From assembly GCF_006365315.1 (NCBI RefSeq), contig NZ_CP040968.1:372001-436000 (forward strand): a stretch of DNA of 64,000 bases. Reading direction: 5' to 3'. Below the pieces are notes generated by a model that saw only the letters and a list, made by a program, of their open reading frames with translations, did not search any database and had not been told where the DNA came from. This document shows positions 22,273-31,704 of the stretch, one piece after another (the first letter of the stretch is position 1; every line of letters begins with the position of its first letter). This stretch comes from Candidatus Methylopumilus universalis (lineage in GTDB: Bacteria > Pseudomonadota > Gammaproteobacteria > Burkholderiales > Methylophilaceae). Position numbers and translations under genes: made by a program.

Positions 22273-22851
22273 ATGAAGATTAATGTTCCGAATGCGCTTA
22301 CTTTTTTCAGGGTATTTTTGATTCCTTGTTTTGTAGGCATTTATTACCTGCCCCATACTTTAATTGGTCAGCCCTTAATGAATTGGATAGGTGCTGGTAT
22401 TTTCTTATTTGCGGCAATCACAGACTGGTTAGATGGATTCTTTGCCCGGTATTTAAATCAAGCCTCTAAATTTGGTGCTTTTTTTGATCCCGTAGCAGAT
22501 AAATTGATGGTAGTTGCTGCCCTTCTTGTTTTGATAGAGCTTGATCGGGTCAACGCGATTATCTCTCTAATAATCATTGGTCGCGAGCTTTCCATCAGCT
22601 CATTACGCGAATGGATGGCAACCATTGGTAAGCCAGGCGGTATGGCAGTGATGTTTGTCGGTAAGCTTAAGACTACGATCCAAATGATTGCTATTTTGAT
22701 GCTTCTTTACTACGACAATTTATGGTTTATCAATGTAAAGTGGATAGGTAATATATTGATTAATATAGCCGCACTGCTTACTGTGATTTCGATGGGTTAT
22801 TACATCCGCATGGCATGGCCTACCTTAAGAAAGAGCATTAAAATAAGGTAA
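22273..22851 (+). CDS. pgsA: CDP-diacylglycerol-glycerol-3-phosphate 3-phosphatidyltransferase
   Basis: Inner-membrane enzyme making phosphatidylglycerol phosphate. The 192-residue protein has about six hydrophobic segments and the CDP-alcohol phosphotransferase motif D-x2-DG-x2-AR-x8-G-x3-D-x3-D, visible as DWLDGFFAR followed by GAFFDPVADK. It follows uvrC by 13 bases and precedes the tRNA-Gly/Cys/Leu cluster. Identity is clear. Confidence 0.95.
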   Translation: MKINVPNALTFFRVFLIPCFVGIYYLPHTLIGQPLMNWIGAGIFLFAAITDWLDGFFARYLNQASKFGAFFDPVADKLMVVAALLVLIELDRVNAIISLIIIGRELSISSLREWMATIGKPGGMAVMFVGKLKTTIQMIAILMLLYYDNLWFINVKWIGNILINIAALLTVISMGYYIRMAWPTLRKSIKIR

Positions 22852-22878
22852 GCCTTAAGGTTTGGGCGAGACTTTAAA

Positions 22879-22906
22879 TTGACACTAGCTCAAAAAACGC
22901 TAAAAT
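22879..22906 (+). promoter_or_regulatory. Sigma-70 promoter of the tRNA-Gly/Cys genes
   Basis: A consensus TTGACA (22879-22884) and TAAAAT (22901-22906) are separated by 16 bases, and tRNA-Gly begins 14 bases after the -10. This is one of the best promoter matches in the window and shows the local stable-RNA -10 form, TAAAAT, also seen at tRNA-Lys. Confidence 0.85.
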
Positions 22907-22920
22907 ACTCGCTTCTTTAC

Positions 22921-22996
22921 GCGGGAATAGCTCAGTTGGTAGAGCGCAACCTTGCCAAGGTTGAGGTCGCGAGTTCGAGACTCGTTTCCCGCTCCA
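22921..22996 (+). tRNA. tRNA-Gly (GCC)
   Basis: A 76-base cloverleaf with a GCGGGAA/TTCCCGC acceptor, a D-loop with AGTTGGTA, the anticodon loop CTTGCCAAG giving GCC, a T-loop GTTCGAGAC and encoded CCA. A strong promoter lies just upstream, and a hairpin separates it from tRNA-Cys. Confidence 0.97.
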
Positions 22997-23006
22997 AATC
23001 AAAATC

Positions 23007-23030
23007 GGGGAAGCATCGTCTTCCCCTTTT
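23007..23030 (+). terminator. Hairpin with T-run after tRNA-Gly
   Basis: GGGGAAG and CTTCCCC form a 7-bp stem around CATCGT, followed by TTTT. It can terminate the tRNA-Gly transcript; because tRNA-Cys follows only 22 bases later with no obvious promoter, partial read-through seems likely. Confidence 0.7.
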
Positions 23031-23051
23031 TAATTTTGGAGATATTGATGT

Positions 23052-23125
23052 GGCGCGATAGCAAAATGGTTATGCAGCGGCCTGCAAAGCCGTAGACGCC
23101 AGTTCGATTCTGGCTCGCGCCTCCA
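23052..23125 (+). tRNA. tRNA-Cys (GCA)
   Basis: A 74-base cloverleaf with acceptor GGCGCGA/TCGCGCC, the anticodon loop CCTGCAAAG giving GCA, T-loop GTTCGATTC and encoded TCCA end. It is placed between tRNA-Gly and tRNA-Leu, an order common in proteobacteria. Confidence 0.97.
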
Positions 23126-23194
23126 CTTATTAGTAGTTGAGCCTATTTAAGAATAATTTAGTGATAAAATTCGGTCTTAGTTTTATTTCAAAAG

Positions 23195-23281
23195 GCCCGG
23201 GTGGTGAAATTGGTAGACACAAGAGACTTAAAATCTCTCGCTCGCAAGGGCGTGCCGGTTCGATTCCGGCCCCGGGCACCA
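23195..23281 (+). tRNA. tRNA-Leu (TAA)
   Basis: An 87-base class II tRNA with acceptor GCCCGGG/CCCGGGC, anticodon loop CTTAAAA giving TAA, a long variable arm and encoded CCA. A TGATAAAAT -10-like element lies about 25 bases upstream; the matching -35 is unclear. Confidence 0.96.
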
Positions 23282-23303
23282 CATTCTATTATTTCCTTGT
23301 AGT

Positions 23304-24224
23304 TTGAATACAACACTTATTTGCAAAGCTTCTCTTGAAGATCATCCAATACTTGATCGATTTTTAACGATAGGAGAAGCGGAGTCTTTAAATTTTTCCT
23401 ACGAAGAATTTTTATGTCATTTATTGGGCGTCAAACCTAATCCAGATTACCCATTAGCTTCGGTGGACTATCGGAAAAATCAAACACATTATTATCTCTA
23501 TGCAGACCCTGTGTATTTAAGTCTTCAAAGGGATACATTTTTTTTGGAAAAAAAATTAACAGAGGATTTTACTCAAAAAGAAATCAAAAGTTTATGCGAA
23601 GCCCTGAATGAGACATTTCAAGATGACGCTCGTGCATTTGTCTTCAACGATCAAGGGCAGTTATTTCTTGAGTTAAAAAAACAGCCTCATATTAAAACGA
23701 CGTCGATTGCACATATCAAGCGTCAGTCTATTGAACTATCTATGCCGCAAGGTGATGAAGCTATGGCATGGCATGCATTTATGAATGAAATTCAAATGTT
23801 TCTTTTTGATCATCCTTTCAATCAAGACAGGATTCGTCGAGAACTTCTACCGTCTAATAGCATTTGGTTTTCGGGCGGCGGTGTCATACCTCAGGTTATT
23901 CAAAATCCATACAGAGCTATTTTTTCCAATACCGACTTCTTAAAAAAGTTATTGTCGATTGATACAAATAGTTCTCTTCAAAGTTTAGATAAGTTTCGTC
24001 AAGATGATAGTAATCAAGACACATTAATTGTCTTTGAAGATGACGATGAGTTAGATCGTATTTTAGAAATGATATGGAATAATTTTAAAAAAAGAAAAAT
24101 AAGGAATTTAAATATTTATTTGAGTTACCAAGATCAGCTTTTGCATATTAACAATCAATTCATACAGCTATTTAAAGTATGGAAAAAAACCAATACCGTA
24201 AAAAATTATTTCAATGTTCATTAA
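23304..24224 (+). CDS. RpfE-type conserved protein of unknown function
   Basis: A 306-residue soluble protein without recognised catalytic motifs. It has the build of the proteins found before recJ in beta- and gammaproteobacteria and named RpfE after the Xanthomonas rpf cluster: an acidic N-terminal half with a YPLASVDY segment and a WFSGGGVIPQ motif near residue 190. Some databases label such proteins as phosphoglycerate mutases, which I see no support for. The start is TTG at 23304, 22 bases after tRNA-Leu. It overlaps recJ by 11 bases, so it is translationally coupled to it. Confidence 0.7.
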   Translation: MNTTLICKASLEDHPILDRFLTIGEAESLNFSYEEFLCHLLGVKPNPDYPLASVDYRKNQTHYYLYADPVYLSLQRDTFFLEKKLTEDFTQKEIKSLCEALNETFQDDARAFVFNDQGQLFLELKKQPHIKTTSIAHIKRQSIELSMPQGDEAMAWHAFMNEIQMFLFDHPFNQDRIRRELLPSNSIWFSGGGVIPQVIQNPYRAIFSNTDFLKKLLSIDTNSSLQSLDKFRQDDSNQDTLIVFEDDDELDRILEMIWNNFKKRKIRNLNIYLSYQDQLLHINNQFIQLFKVWKKTNTVKNYFNVH

Positions 24225-25896
24225 ATCAAAAAAAATTGACCATACTGCTTTAGATGCACTTGTGAATGCAGGGCTTAATCGTCATTTGGCAAAGTTTTAT
24301 TCAGCACGTGGCATTAAGCATATTGATGACGCCACACTCTTGATTGAGAAAATTATCCCACCGGAAGCTTTAACTAATAATACCTTGATGGCATCTATCT
24401 TAGCTGACGCTATCTTACAAAAACATAAAATTCTTATCATTGGTGATTATGATACTGATGGTGCAACTTCAACGGCTGTAGGGGTGAGAGCGCTTAAGAT
24501 GATGGGCGCTGAGGTAGATTACTTGGTTCCTAACCGGTTTGAATTTGGTTATGGTTTGACACCTGAAATTGTTGATTTAGCGAAAGAAAAAAATCCTAAA
24601 ATTATTATTACCGTGGATAACGGTATCGCCAGTGTAGAGGGAGTAAATCAAGCCAATCAATATGGGATTGATGTGTTGGTCACAGATCATCATCTTCCTG
24701 GTGAAACATTACCGCATGCTAAATGTATTGTGAATCCTAATCAGCATGGCTGTTCATTTCCAAGTAAATACTTATGTGGGGTAGGTGTTATTTTTTATGT
24801 GATGCTAGCTTTGAGAGCTGAACTTAGAAAACGAGATTATTTTAAAGATAATATTGAGCCTAACTTAATGCAGTTAATCGACCTTGTAGCTTTGGGTACA
24901 GTTGCAGATTTAGTCCCTTTAGATCGGAATAATCGTACTTTAGTTGAATACGGCATTCGAAGAATCAGATCAGGCCAGGCTAATCCTGGTATTCGAGCAC
25001 TGATGGCATTAACTAAAAAAAATCCATCGCAATTTCATACTTCTGATCTCGCTTTTAGCATTGCACCAAGACTTAATGCCGCAGGAAGATTAGATGATAT
25101 GACTTTAGGTATTCAATGTCTTTTGTCTGAAAGTTATGAGGATGCCCGATTAATTGCATCATCACTTGAAGCTTTAAATCTCAAAAGAAGATCGATTGAA
25201 TCTGAAATGAAAGATGGTGCATCTATTCAATTACATGATTTGAATTGTGAGGCTCAATTCAGTATCGCTCTCTATGACTCCACGTGGCATCAAGGTGTGA
25301 TTGGTATTATTGCTTCCCGTATCAAAGATAAATATCATCGCCCCGTCATTGTGTTTGCTAAGTCTGAAGAAGGTATTCTTAAAGGCTCAGGCAGATCTAT
25401 TCAATCGCTCCATTTAAGAGATGCACTTGATCTTATTTCGAAAAAGGATCCAAGCATTCTGATCACGTTTGGTGGTCATGCGATGGCTGCTGGGCTCACT
25501 ATAAAAGAAAAGGATTTTGATCGCTTCGTTCATTTCTTTGAAGAAACAGTCCAGGGTTTAATTACCTCAGAGGACCTTGAGTTAACTATTGAAGTTGATG
25601 ATGCGCTTAATTTTTCAGAAGTAACTTATGAAGATGTGGAACATATCAATTCACAAGTGTGGGGACAAGGTTTTCCGCTTCCTATTTTTGAAGGTGAGTT
25701 TGAAGTTGTTGAGCAAAGAATCCTTGCAGATAAACATTTAAAGTTAAATCTTTTACTACAAAATAAGGTATTTGAAGCTATTTATTTTAATCACAGTGAG
25801 CATCTCCCTAGAAAGATTAAAGCGATCTATCAGGTTGATTCTAATGAGTTTAATGGCAATAAAAAAATTCAAATTCAATTAAGGATGTTGACCTAA
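24214..25896 (+). CDS. recJ: Single-stranded-DNA-specific exonuclease RecJ
   Basis: 5'-3' ssDNA exonuclease of the DHH family used in recombination, mismatch and base-excision repair. The 560 residues include the DHH motifs GDYDTDGATSTA (about 78), ITVDNGIAS, VTDHHLPGE and LVALGTVADLVPLD, then the DHHA1 segment with SGRSIQSLHLRDAL and FGGHAMAAGLTI, and a C-terminal OB-like domain. Length is typical. It overlaps the RpfE-like gene and is followed by tpiA on its own promoter. Confidence 0.95.
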   Translation: MFIKSKKIDHTALDALVNAGLNRHLAKFYSARGIKHIDDATLLIEKIIPPEALTNNTLMASILADAILQKHKILIIGDYDTDGATSTAVGVRALKMMGAEVDYLVPNRFEFGYGLTPEIVDLAKEKNPKIIITVDNGIASVEGVNQANQYGIDVLVTDHHLPGETLPHAKCIVNPNQHGCSFPSKYLCGVGVIFYVMLALRAELRKRDYFKDNIEPNLMQLIDLVALGTVADLVPLDRNNRTLVEYGIRRIRSGQANPGIRALMALTKKNPSQFHTSDLAFSIAPRLNAAGRLDDMTLGIQCLLSESYEDARLIASSLEALNLKRRSIESEMKDGASIQLHDLNCEAQFSIALYDSTWHQGVIGIIASRIKDKYHRPVIVFAKSEEGILKGSGRSIQSLHLRDALDLISKKDPSILITFGGHAMAAGLTIKEKDFDRFVHFFEETVQGLITSEDLELTIEVDDALNFSEVTYEDVEHINSQVWGQGFPLPIFEGEFEVVEQRILADKHLKLNLLLQNKVFEAIYFNHSEHLPRKIKAIYQVDSNEFNGNKKIQIQLRMLT

Positions 25897-25911
25897 AGAT
25901 GACATCCTTAA

Positions 25912-25940
25912 TTGCCCATCCTGCCCCAACAAAGTAAAAT
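25912..25940 (+). promoter_or_regulatory. Predicted promoter of tpiA-secG
   Basis: TTGCCC (25912-25917) and TAAAAT (25935-25940) are separated by 17 bases, 26 bases before the tpiA ATG. Just upstream, an 8-bp perfect inverted repeat (AAGGATGT at 25881-25888 and ACATCCTT at 25902-25909) spans the recJ stop and could be a weak recJ terminator, although no T-run follows. Confidence 0.6.
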
Positions 25941-25965
25941 TTAACAAACTATTTAAGAGACTGTC

Positions 25966-26718
25966 ATGAGACGTAAAATCGTTGTGGGTAATTGGAAAAT
26001 GAATGGTTCCTTGGCGTCTAACGAAAGACTTCTTAAGGCCTTGGCAGAAAAGATCCCCCAAGCAATTTCGGTGGATATTGTGGTCTGTGCCCCTTATCCT
26101 TATTTGTTTCAAACACAATCCTACCTAAAGCATTCACCTATTTTTTGGGGCGCTCAGAACGTGGCTAAGTTTGAGTCAGGCGCTTTTACAGGCGAAGTGA
26201 GCGTTTCTATGCTCAAAGAATTTGGTGCAAGCTATGTGATCATCGGCCACTCAGAGCGAAGTACAGCTTATTGCGAGTCCGATGAAAATATTGCCACTAA
26301 ATTTATGATGGTTAAAAAAGCAGGCATGACGCCGATTCTCTGTGTAGGTGAAACTTTAATTGAGAGAGAAGCTGGCATCATGGAAAAGGTCGTATCTAAG
26401 CAGCTTGATACGATTATTGAAATGTATGGCGAAGAAATTTTCGACGAGACCGTGATTGCTTATGAGCCTATATGGGCTATTGGCTCTGATTTGGCGGCTT
26501 CACCTGAGCAAGCGCAAGCGATGCATCAATTTATTCGTGAGAAATTATCCTCAAATACTAAGGTCATAAAGAGCCTTAAAATCATCTATGGAGGGAGCGT
26601 AAACCCCCAAAATGCGTTACAATTATTCTCTATGCCAGACGTAGACGGCGGACTCGTAGGGCGAGCATCTTTAAATGCAAGTGATTTTGAGTCTATTTGT
26701 CATTCAGCCGAAATATAA
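25966..26718 (+). CDS. tpiA: Triosephosphate isomerase
   Basis: Glycolytic/gluconeogenic TIM-barrel enzyme interconverting DHAP and G3P. The 250-residue protein shows GNWKMNG (substrate Lys), IIGHSERS (catalytic His), AYEPIWAIG (catalytic Glu) and YGGSVNP plus GGLVGRASL for phosphate binding. tpiA-secG-tRNA-Leu-nuo is a common arrangement. In a methylotroph it would also serve C3 steps after formaldehyde fixation, but that is inference. Confidence 0.97.
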   Translation: MRRKIVVGNWKMNGSLASNERLLKALAEKIPQAISVDIVVCAPYPYLFQTQSYLKHSPIFWGAQNVAKFESGAFTGEVSVSMLKEFGASYVIIGHSERSTAYCESDENIATKFMMVKKAGMTPILCVGETLIEREAGIMEKVVSKQLDTIIEMYGEEIFDETVIAYEPIWAIGSDLAASPEQAQAMHQFIREKLSSNTKVIKSLKIIYGGSVNPQNALQLFSMPDVDGGLVGRASLNASDFESICHSAEI

Positions 26719-26736
26719 ATCAAAGAAAATAGGATT

Positions 26737-27087
26737 ATGGAAAATTTAGTAACAATTATTCATGTGATTGCATGCTTAGGTGTCATTGGTTTGGTGCTGA
26801 TGCAACACGGCAAGGGCGCTGATATGGGTGCCGCTTTTGGAAGCGGATCATCAGGTAGTTTATTCGGCGTAAGTGGTTCATCGAATTTTTTAAGTAGAAC
26901 AACAGCAATATTTGTTTTAGTCTTTTTTCTGACCAGCATTTCCTTGGCATTCATCGCAGGTCAAAAATCAGGCACCGGAAGTGTGGTGAAAACAACTGGG
27001 TCATCAGAAGTGCAAAAACCTTCTGAAACTAAAAGCGGTGAAGCTCAGTCGAATTCATCAAGTGGCGCTCAAAATATCCCAAAATAG
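26737..27087 (+). CDS. secG: Preprotein translocase subunit SecG
   Basis: Small inner-membrane subunit of SecYEG. The 116 residues contain two hydrophobic helices (about 3-25 and 52-74) joined by the conserved loop LMQHGKGADMGAAFGSGSSG, and a Ser/Gly/Lys-rich hydrophilic tail of about 40 residues, longer than in E. coli but common in this group. It follows tpiA by 18 bases and is followed by tRNA-Leu(GAG) after 19 bases, probably in one transcript. Confidence 0.93.
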   Translation: MENLVTIIHVIACLGVIGLVLMQHGKGADMGAAFGSGSSGSLFGVSGSSNFLSRTTAIFVLVFFLTSISLAFIAGQKSGTGSVVKTTGSSEVQKPSETKSGEAQSNSSSGAQNIPK

Positions 27088-27106
27088 AGACTGTTAAATC
27101 TATAAA

Positions 27107-27191
27107 GCCGTCGTGGTGGAATTGGTAGACACGCTATCTTGAGGGGGTAGTGACGAAAGTCGTGAGAGTTCGAGTCTCTCCGACGGCACCA
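27107..27191 (+). tRNA. tRNA-Leu (GAG)
   Basis: An 85-base class II tRNA with acceptor GCCGTCG/CGACGGC, anticodon stem CTATC/GGTAG around TTGAGGG (anticodon GAG), a long variable arm and encoded CCA. It sits between secG and nuoA with no clear promoter of its own, so it is probably processed from a longer RNA. Confidence 0.96.
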
Positions 27192-27230
27192 AATTAAGAA
27201 AATCATGTGGTATTTGTTTAAGGAATCGCT

Positions 27231-27587
27231 GTGCTGGAAAATTATTTTCCAATTTTATTGTTCATATGCGTAGGACTTGCGGTTGGTGCAGGGCCTCTTC
27301 TCATCGGCAGCATTCTCTCACCTAATAAACCTGATAGTGAAAAAAATTCCCCATACGAATGCGGCTTCGAAGCTTTCGAAGATGCGCGTATGAAATTTGA
27401 TGTCCGATATTATCTTGTCGCTATCCTCTTTATTTTATTTGATCTTGAAATAACATTTCTTTTCCCCTGGGCAGTAGTCATTCAAAAAATTGGTATGTTT
27501 GGATTTATTGCCATGATGATTTTCTTAGCTATTTTAGTTGTTGGGTTTATTTACGAATGGAAGAAAGGTGCCCTTGATTGGGAATAG
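27231..27587 (+). CDS. nuoA: NADH-quinone oxidoreductase subunit A
   Basis: Membrane subunit of complex I. The 118-residue protein has three hydrophobic helices and the conserved loop [33 protein letters not shown] shortened here to its key feature, the Cys-containing ECGFE loop near the quinone site. It begins the 14-gene nuo operon with a GTG start at 27231, right after tRNA-Leu, and is followed by nuoB after three bases. Confidence 0.95.
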   Translation: MLENYFPILLFICVGLAVGAGPLLIGSILSPNKPDSEKNSPYECGFEAFEDARMKFDVRYYLVAILFILFDLEITFLFPWAVVIQKIGMFGFIAMMIFLAILVVGFIYEWKKGALDWE

Positions 27588-27590
27588 CGA

Positions 27591-28067
27591 ATGAGCATTG
27601 AAGGCATTATGGAAAAAGGATTTGTCACTACAAATCTAGATACCCTTATTAATTACACACGCACAGGATCTTTATGGCCTATGACTTTTGGCTTGGCTTG
27701 TTGCGCTGTTGAAATGATGCATGCTGGTGCAGCTCGATATGACCTAGATCGATTTGGTGTTGTATTTAGACCTAGCCCAAGGCAGTCAGATGTGATGATT
27801 GTGGCAGGAACGTTAGTGAACAAAATGGCACCCGCATTAAGAAAAGTTTATGATCAGATGGCGGAGCCTCGCTGGGTTATTTCAATGGGCTCTTGTGCAA
27901 ATGGTGGTGGTTACTATCATTACTCTTATTCAGTGGTTCGTGGTTGTGATCGTATTGTTCCTGTAGATGTGTATGTGCCTGGTTGCCCGCCAACAGCCGA
28001 GGCTCTCATGTTTGGGATCATTCAACTTCAAAACAAAATTAAACGAACCAATACGATTGCGCGCTAA
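27591..28067 (+). CDS. nuoB: NADH-quinone oxidoreductase subunit B
   Basis: Peripheral-arm subunit carrying the terminal 4Fe-4S cluster N2, which reduces quinone. The 158 residues hold the four ligands: the adjacent pair in [10 protein letters not shown], the Cys in GSCANGGG and the Cys in VPGCPPTAE. An N-terminal amphipathic part lies at the membrane. It is second in the operon and is followed by nuoC after three bases. Confidence 0.97.
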   Translation: MSIEGIMEKGFVTTNLDTLINYTRTGSLWPMTFGLACCAVEMMHAGAARYDLDRFGVVFRPSPRQSDVMIVAGTLVNKMAPALRKVYDQMAEPRWVISMGSCANGGGYYHYSYSVVRGCDRIVPVDVYVPGCPPTAEALMFGIIQLQNKIKRTNTIAR

Positions 28068-28070
28068 TTC

Positions 28071-28664
28071 ATGAGCTCAGTTGAAACTTTACTTAAAGAA
28101 ATAAAATCTATTTTTGGTAAAGAAATCATTCAAGCATCTATTGAGCACAATGAACTTACAATTGAAGTAAAGATCGATGATCTCCTACCTACTTTAAAAA
28201 CTTTAAAACAACACAAAGCATTTCAATTTGCGCAGTTAATTGATCTTTGTGGAGTTGATTTCAAGGATTATGGCGAAGGCACTTGGACGAAATCTCGCTT
28301 TGCTGTCGTCTACCATTTCTTATCGATTGAACATAATCATCGGATTCGTGTAAGAACTTTTTCTCAAGAAGAAGATTTTCCATTGTTCCCATCAATTATA
28401 GATTTATGGCCAGCTGCTAATTGGTATGAGCGTGAAGCTTTCGATTTATTTGGTTTTATGTTTGCCGACCATCCCGATTTGAGACGCATACTCACTGATT
28501 ATGGATTTGTAGGTTATCCATTCCGAAAAGATTTTCCGATGATTGGTAAAGTTGAAGTGCGTTACGATGATGTGCAAAAACGTGTGATTTACCAACCCGT
28601 CTCCATCGAAGAAAGAAATAACGTCCCACGAATCATTCGTGAAGAAGGTTTCCATAATGGCTGA
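28071..28664 (+). CDS. nuoC: NADH-quinone oxidoreductase subunit C
   Basis: Peripheral-arm subunit (30-kDa type) without cofactors. The 197-residue protein has the signature [26 protein letters not shown] followed by [10 protein letters not shown] and D are separate genes here, unlike the fused NuoCD of E. coli. The end overlaps nuoD by eight bases. Confidence 0.96.
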   Translation: MSSVETLLKEIKSIFGKEIIQASIEHNELTIEVKIDDLLPTLKTLKQHKAFQFAQLIDLCGVDFKDYGEGTWTKSRFAVVYHFLSIEHNHRIRVRTFSQEEDFPLFPSIIDLWPAANWYEREAFDLFGFMFADHPDLRRILTDYGFVGYPFRKDFPMIGKVEVRYDDVQKRVIYQPVSIEERNNVPRIIREEGFHNG

Positions 28665-29907
28665 GATTCGAAATTACACAATGAATTTTGGTCCTCAACA
28701 CCCTGCGGCACATGGCGTGTTGCGATTGGTATTAGAGCTTGATGGCGAAGTAATTCAGCGTGCAGATCCTCATATTGGATTACTGCATCGTGGCACAGAA
28801 AAGCTAGCTGAAAATCGAACGTACTTACAAACCGTTCCTTATATGGATCGTTTAGATTATGTATCCATGATGGCGAATGAACATGCTTATGTTTTGGCTA
28901 TTGAAAAATTGCTCAATATAGATGTACCCCTTCGCGCACAATATATTCGTGTAATGTTTGATGAGATTACGCGCATCTTAAATCACCTATTATGGTTAGG
29001 CGCACATGCGCTTGATGTAGGTGCTATGACTGTCTTCTTGTATGCATTTCGTGAAAGAGAAGATCTCTTCGATTGTTATGAGGCGGCATCAGGTGCCAGA
29101 ATGCATGCAGCATACTATCGTCCTGGCGGTGTTTATCGCGACCTCCCTGATCGCATGCCTCAATATGAATCCAGTTTGAAAAACAAAAAAGAATTGGATG
29201 GTTTAAATCAAAATCGTAGCGGATCACTTTTAGATTTTATCGAAGATTTTGCAAATCGCTTTCCAACATATGTAGATGAATATGAAACGTTGTTAACAGA
29301 TAACCGTATTTGGAAACAACGTACAGTGGGTATTGGTGTTGTTGATCCTGATCGAGCAATAGCGCTTGGCATGACGGGCCCTATGTTAAGGGGATCAGGT
29401 GTTGCATGGGATTTAAGAAAAAAACAACCTTACGAAGTGTATGACAAACTTGATTTTGATATTCCTGTTGGTGTTAATGGAGATTGTTATGACCGATACC
29501 TCGTTCGTATTGAAGAGTTTAGACAATCTAATCACATTATTAAGCAATGCATAGACTGGCTAAGAAAAAATCCAGGCCCTGTAATTAGTGATAATCATAA
29601 AGTAGCACCTCCTCCAAGAGCTGCCATGAAAGAAGATATGGAAGCTATGATCCATCACTTTAAATTATTTACAGAAGGTTTTCATATCCCAGCAGGGGAG
29701 GCCTATGCTGCAGTTGAACACCCTAAAGGCGAATTTGGTATTTATTTAATTTCAGATGGTGCAAATAAACCTTACCGTTTAAAAATACGGGCTCCTGGCT
29801 TTCCTCATTTAGCAGCATTAGATGAAATGACACGTGGTCATATGATTTCTGACTTAGTTGCCATTATTGGTACACAAGATATTGTGTTTGGTGAGATTGA
29901 TCGGTAA
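28657..29907 (+). CDS. nuoD: NADH-quinone oxidoreductase subunit D
   Basis: 49-kDa-type subunit that forms the quinone pocket with NuoB. From ATG 28657 it has 416 residues starting [24 protein letters not shown], with the quinone-head His and Tyr expected around HGVLRL and the [10 protein letters not shown] loop. The frame is open from 28639, but the six extra residues (MKKVSI) would lie deeper in nuoC and are not typical. NuoC/NuoD coupling by overlap is usual. Confidence 0.96.
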   Translation: MAEIRNYTMNFGPQHPAAHGVLRLVLELDGEVIQRADPHIGLLHRGTEKLAENRTYLQTVPYMDRLDYVSMMANEHAYVLAIEKLLNIDVPLRAQYIRVMFDEITRILNHLLWLGAHALDVGAMTVFLYAFREREDLFDCYEAASGARMHAAYYRPGGVYRDLPDRMPQYESSLKNKKELDGLNQNRSGSLLDFIEDFANRFPTYVDEYETLLTDNRIWKQRTVGIGVVDPDRAIALGMTGPMLRGSGVAWDLRKKQPYEVYDKLDFDIPVGVNGDCYDRYLVRIEEFRQSNHIIKQCIDWLRKNPGPVISDNHKVAPPPRAAMKEDMEAMIHHFKLFTEGFHIPAGEAYAAVEHPKGEFGIYLISDGANKPYRLKIRAPGFPHLAALDEMTRGHMISDLVAIIGTQDIVFGEIDR

Positions 29908-29910
29908 AAA

Positions 29911-30384
29911 ATGATACACGCTGACGACATTAAATTAATTGATAAAGAGTTAAAGAAATTCCCGGATAGCCAAAAGCGATCCGCAGTCATTTCTGCATTA
30001 CGTATTGTTCAAACAAGACATGGTTGGTTATCGCATGAACATATTTCTGATGTGGCACATTATCTTGAGATGCCAGAAATTGCAGTGATGGAAGTTGCAA
30101 CTTTTTATAATATGTTCAATTTAGAATCAAAGGGTAAGTATCAAATTACTGTATGTACCAATATTTCATGCATGTTAAGAAATTCTGATGAAATTGTTCA
30201 GCACCTAGAAAAGAAATTAGGTATTCGTTTTGGTGAGTTGACCAAAGATAAAAAGTTTTCACTTAAAGAAGGTGAGTGCATGGGAGCATGCAGTGGTGCA
30301 CCTTTATGCCTAATTAACAATCACACTATGCATGAACATTTGACTACTGAAAAAATTGACAAGCTGATAGCGAGCCTTAAATAA
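29911..30384 (+). CDS. nuoE: NADH-quinone oxidoreductase subunit E
   Basis: 24-kDa-type subunit with the 2Fe-2S cluster N1a. The 157-residue protein has the four ligands in the pattern CTNISC and GECMGACSGAP. N-terminal helices (residues 10-75) pack against NuoF. It follows nuoD by three bases and abuts nuoF exactly (stop 30384, start 30385). Confidence 0.96.
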   Translation: MIHADDIKLIDKELKKFPDSQKRSAVISALRIVQTRHGWLSHEHISDVAHYLEMPEIAVMEVATFYNMFNLESKGKYQITVCTNISCMLRNSDEIVQHLEKKLGIRFGELTKDKKFSLKEGECMGACSGAPLCLINNHTMHEHLTTEKIDKLIASLK

Positions 30385-31704
30385 ATGGTCAAGCAAATAG
30401 ACATCATTAAGCCGCATAAAATTTTTCCTAATCAAGATTTGGTTTGTCTAAGAACTATGGTCCATGACGATCCAGGTTCAATAAGAACCTATCTGAAAGT
30501 AGGTGGGTATGAGCAGTTTAAAAAAATTCTTAAAAAGAAAATAAAGCCGGAAGAAATTCTAGCTGAATTAAAAACTTCAGGTTTAAGAGGTCGCGGTGGT
30601 GCAGGATTCCCAACTGCTATTAAATGGTCTTTTATGTCTCGGGATTACGATGGTATTAAATATCTTGTATGTAACTCAGATGAAGGTGAGCCTGGCACAT
30701 TTAAAGATCGCGATATTCTTAGATACAATCCTCATCAACTTATCGAAGGTATGCTCATAGCTGCCTATGTGATGGGCACTCGCACTGGTTACAACTATAT
30801 TCATGGCGAGATCTGGCGTGAGTACGAGATTTTTGAAAAAGCACTCGACGAAGCAAGAGACCATGGATTTTTAGGCGAAGACATTTTGGGTTCAGATTTT
30901 AGTTTCGATTTGTACGCGTTCCATGGGTATGGGGCATACATATGCGGCGAAGAAACAGCCCTTATTGAATCGATTGAAGGTAAAAAAGGACAGCCACGTT
31001 ATAAGCCACCTTTCCCAGCAACTTATGGTATTTACGGTAAACCTACTAATGTGAATAACACTGAAACATTTGCATCAGTTCCTTGGATTTTAGAGCACGG
31101 TGGTCAGGCATTTCAAGATTTAGGTGTTGAAAATTCAGGCGGTGTTAAATTATTTTCTGTATCAGGCCACGTTGAGATGCCAGGTAATTACGAAATTAGA
31201 ATGGGCACGCCTTTTAGTGAATTGTTAAATATGGCTGGCGGTGTGTGGAATCGAAGAAAATTAAAAGCAGTTATTCCTGGCGGACCTTCCACAGCAGTTG
31301 TTCCAGCTGCCCTCATTGAAAATGCAACCATGGATTATGATGGATTACAAAAGATTGGATCGAGTTTAGGTGCTGGCTCCGTGATTATCATGGATGATTC
31401 AACATGTATGGTCACGGCTTTAAAACGTCTTTCTTATTTCTTTTATGAAGAGTCTTGTGGTCAATGCACACCTTGCCGTGAAGGAACAGGTTGGGTTTAT
31501 CGTGTCATCAAAAGAATTGTCGACGGTAAAGGCACTATGGAAGATCTTGATCTTTTAACGGATGTTAGTAAAAAAATTTCTGGCAGGACAATATGCGCTT
31601 TAGGTGACGCAGCCGCGACACCTGTATTAAGTTTTATTAAACACTTTAGACCAGAGTTTGAATATTTTATTCAGCATGGTCATTCTATGATTAAAGCTAA
31701 ATGA
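30385..31704 (+). CDS. nuoF: NADH-quinone oxidoreductase subunit F
   Basis: 51-kDa-type subunit that binds NADH and FMN and carries cluster N3. Of 439 residues, the glycine-rich [17 protein letters not shown] forms the NADH/FMN loop, [13 protein letters not shown] lines the flavin, and the cluster ligands are CGQCTPC plus the later Cys in [11 protein letters not shown]. It overlaps nuoG by four bases (ATGA). Confidence 0.97.
   Translation: MVKQIDIIKPHKIFPNQDLVCLRTMVHDDPGSIRTYLKVGGYEQFKKILKKKIKPEEILAELKTSGLRGRGGAGFPTAIKWSFMSRDYDGIKYLVCNSDEGEPGTFKDRDILRYNPHQLIEGMLIAAYVMGTRTGYNYIHGEIWREYEIFEKALDEARDHGFLGEDILGSDFSFDLYAFHGYGAYICGEETALIESIEGKKGQPRYKPPFPATYGIYGKPTNVNNTETFASVPWILEHGGQAFQDLGVENSGGVKLFSVSGHVEMPGNYEIRMGTPFSELLNMAGGVWNRRKLKAVIPGGPSTAVVPAALIENATMDYDGLQKIGSSLGAGSVIIMDDSTCMVTALKRLSYFFYEESCGQCTPCREGTGWVYRVIKRIVDGKGTMEDLDLLTDVSKKISGRTICALGDAAATPVLSFIKHFRPEFEYFIQHGHSMIKAK

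Noticed and set aside
22879-23061. 60-codon ORF on the plus strand
   Set aside because: It runs across the tRNA-Gly gene and the following hairpin; the tRNA explains the sequence.
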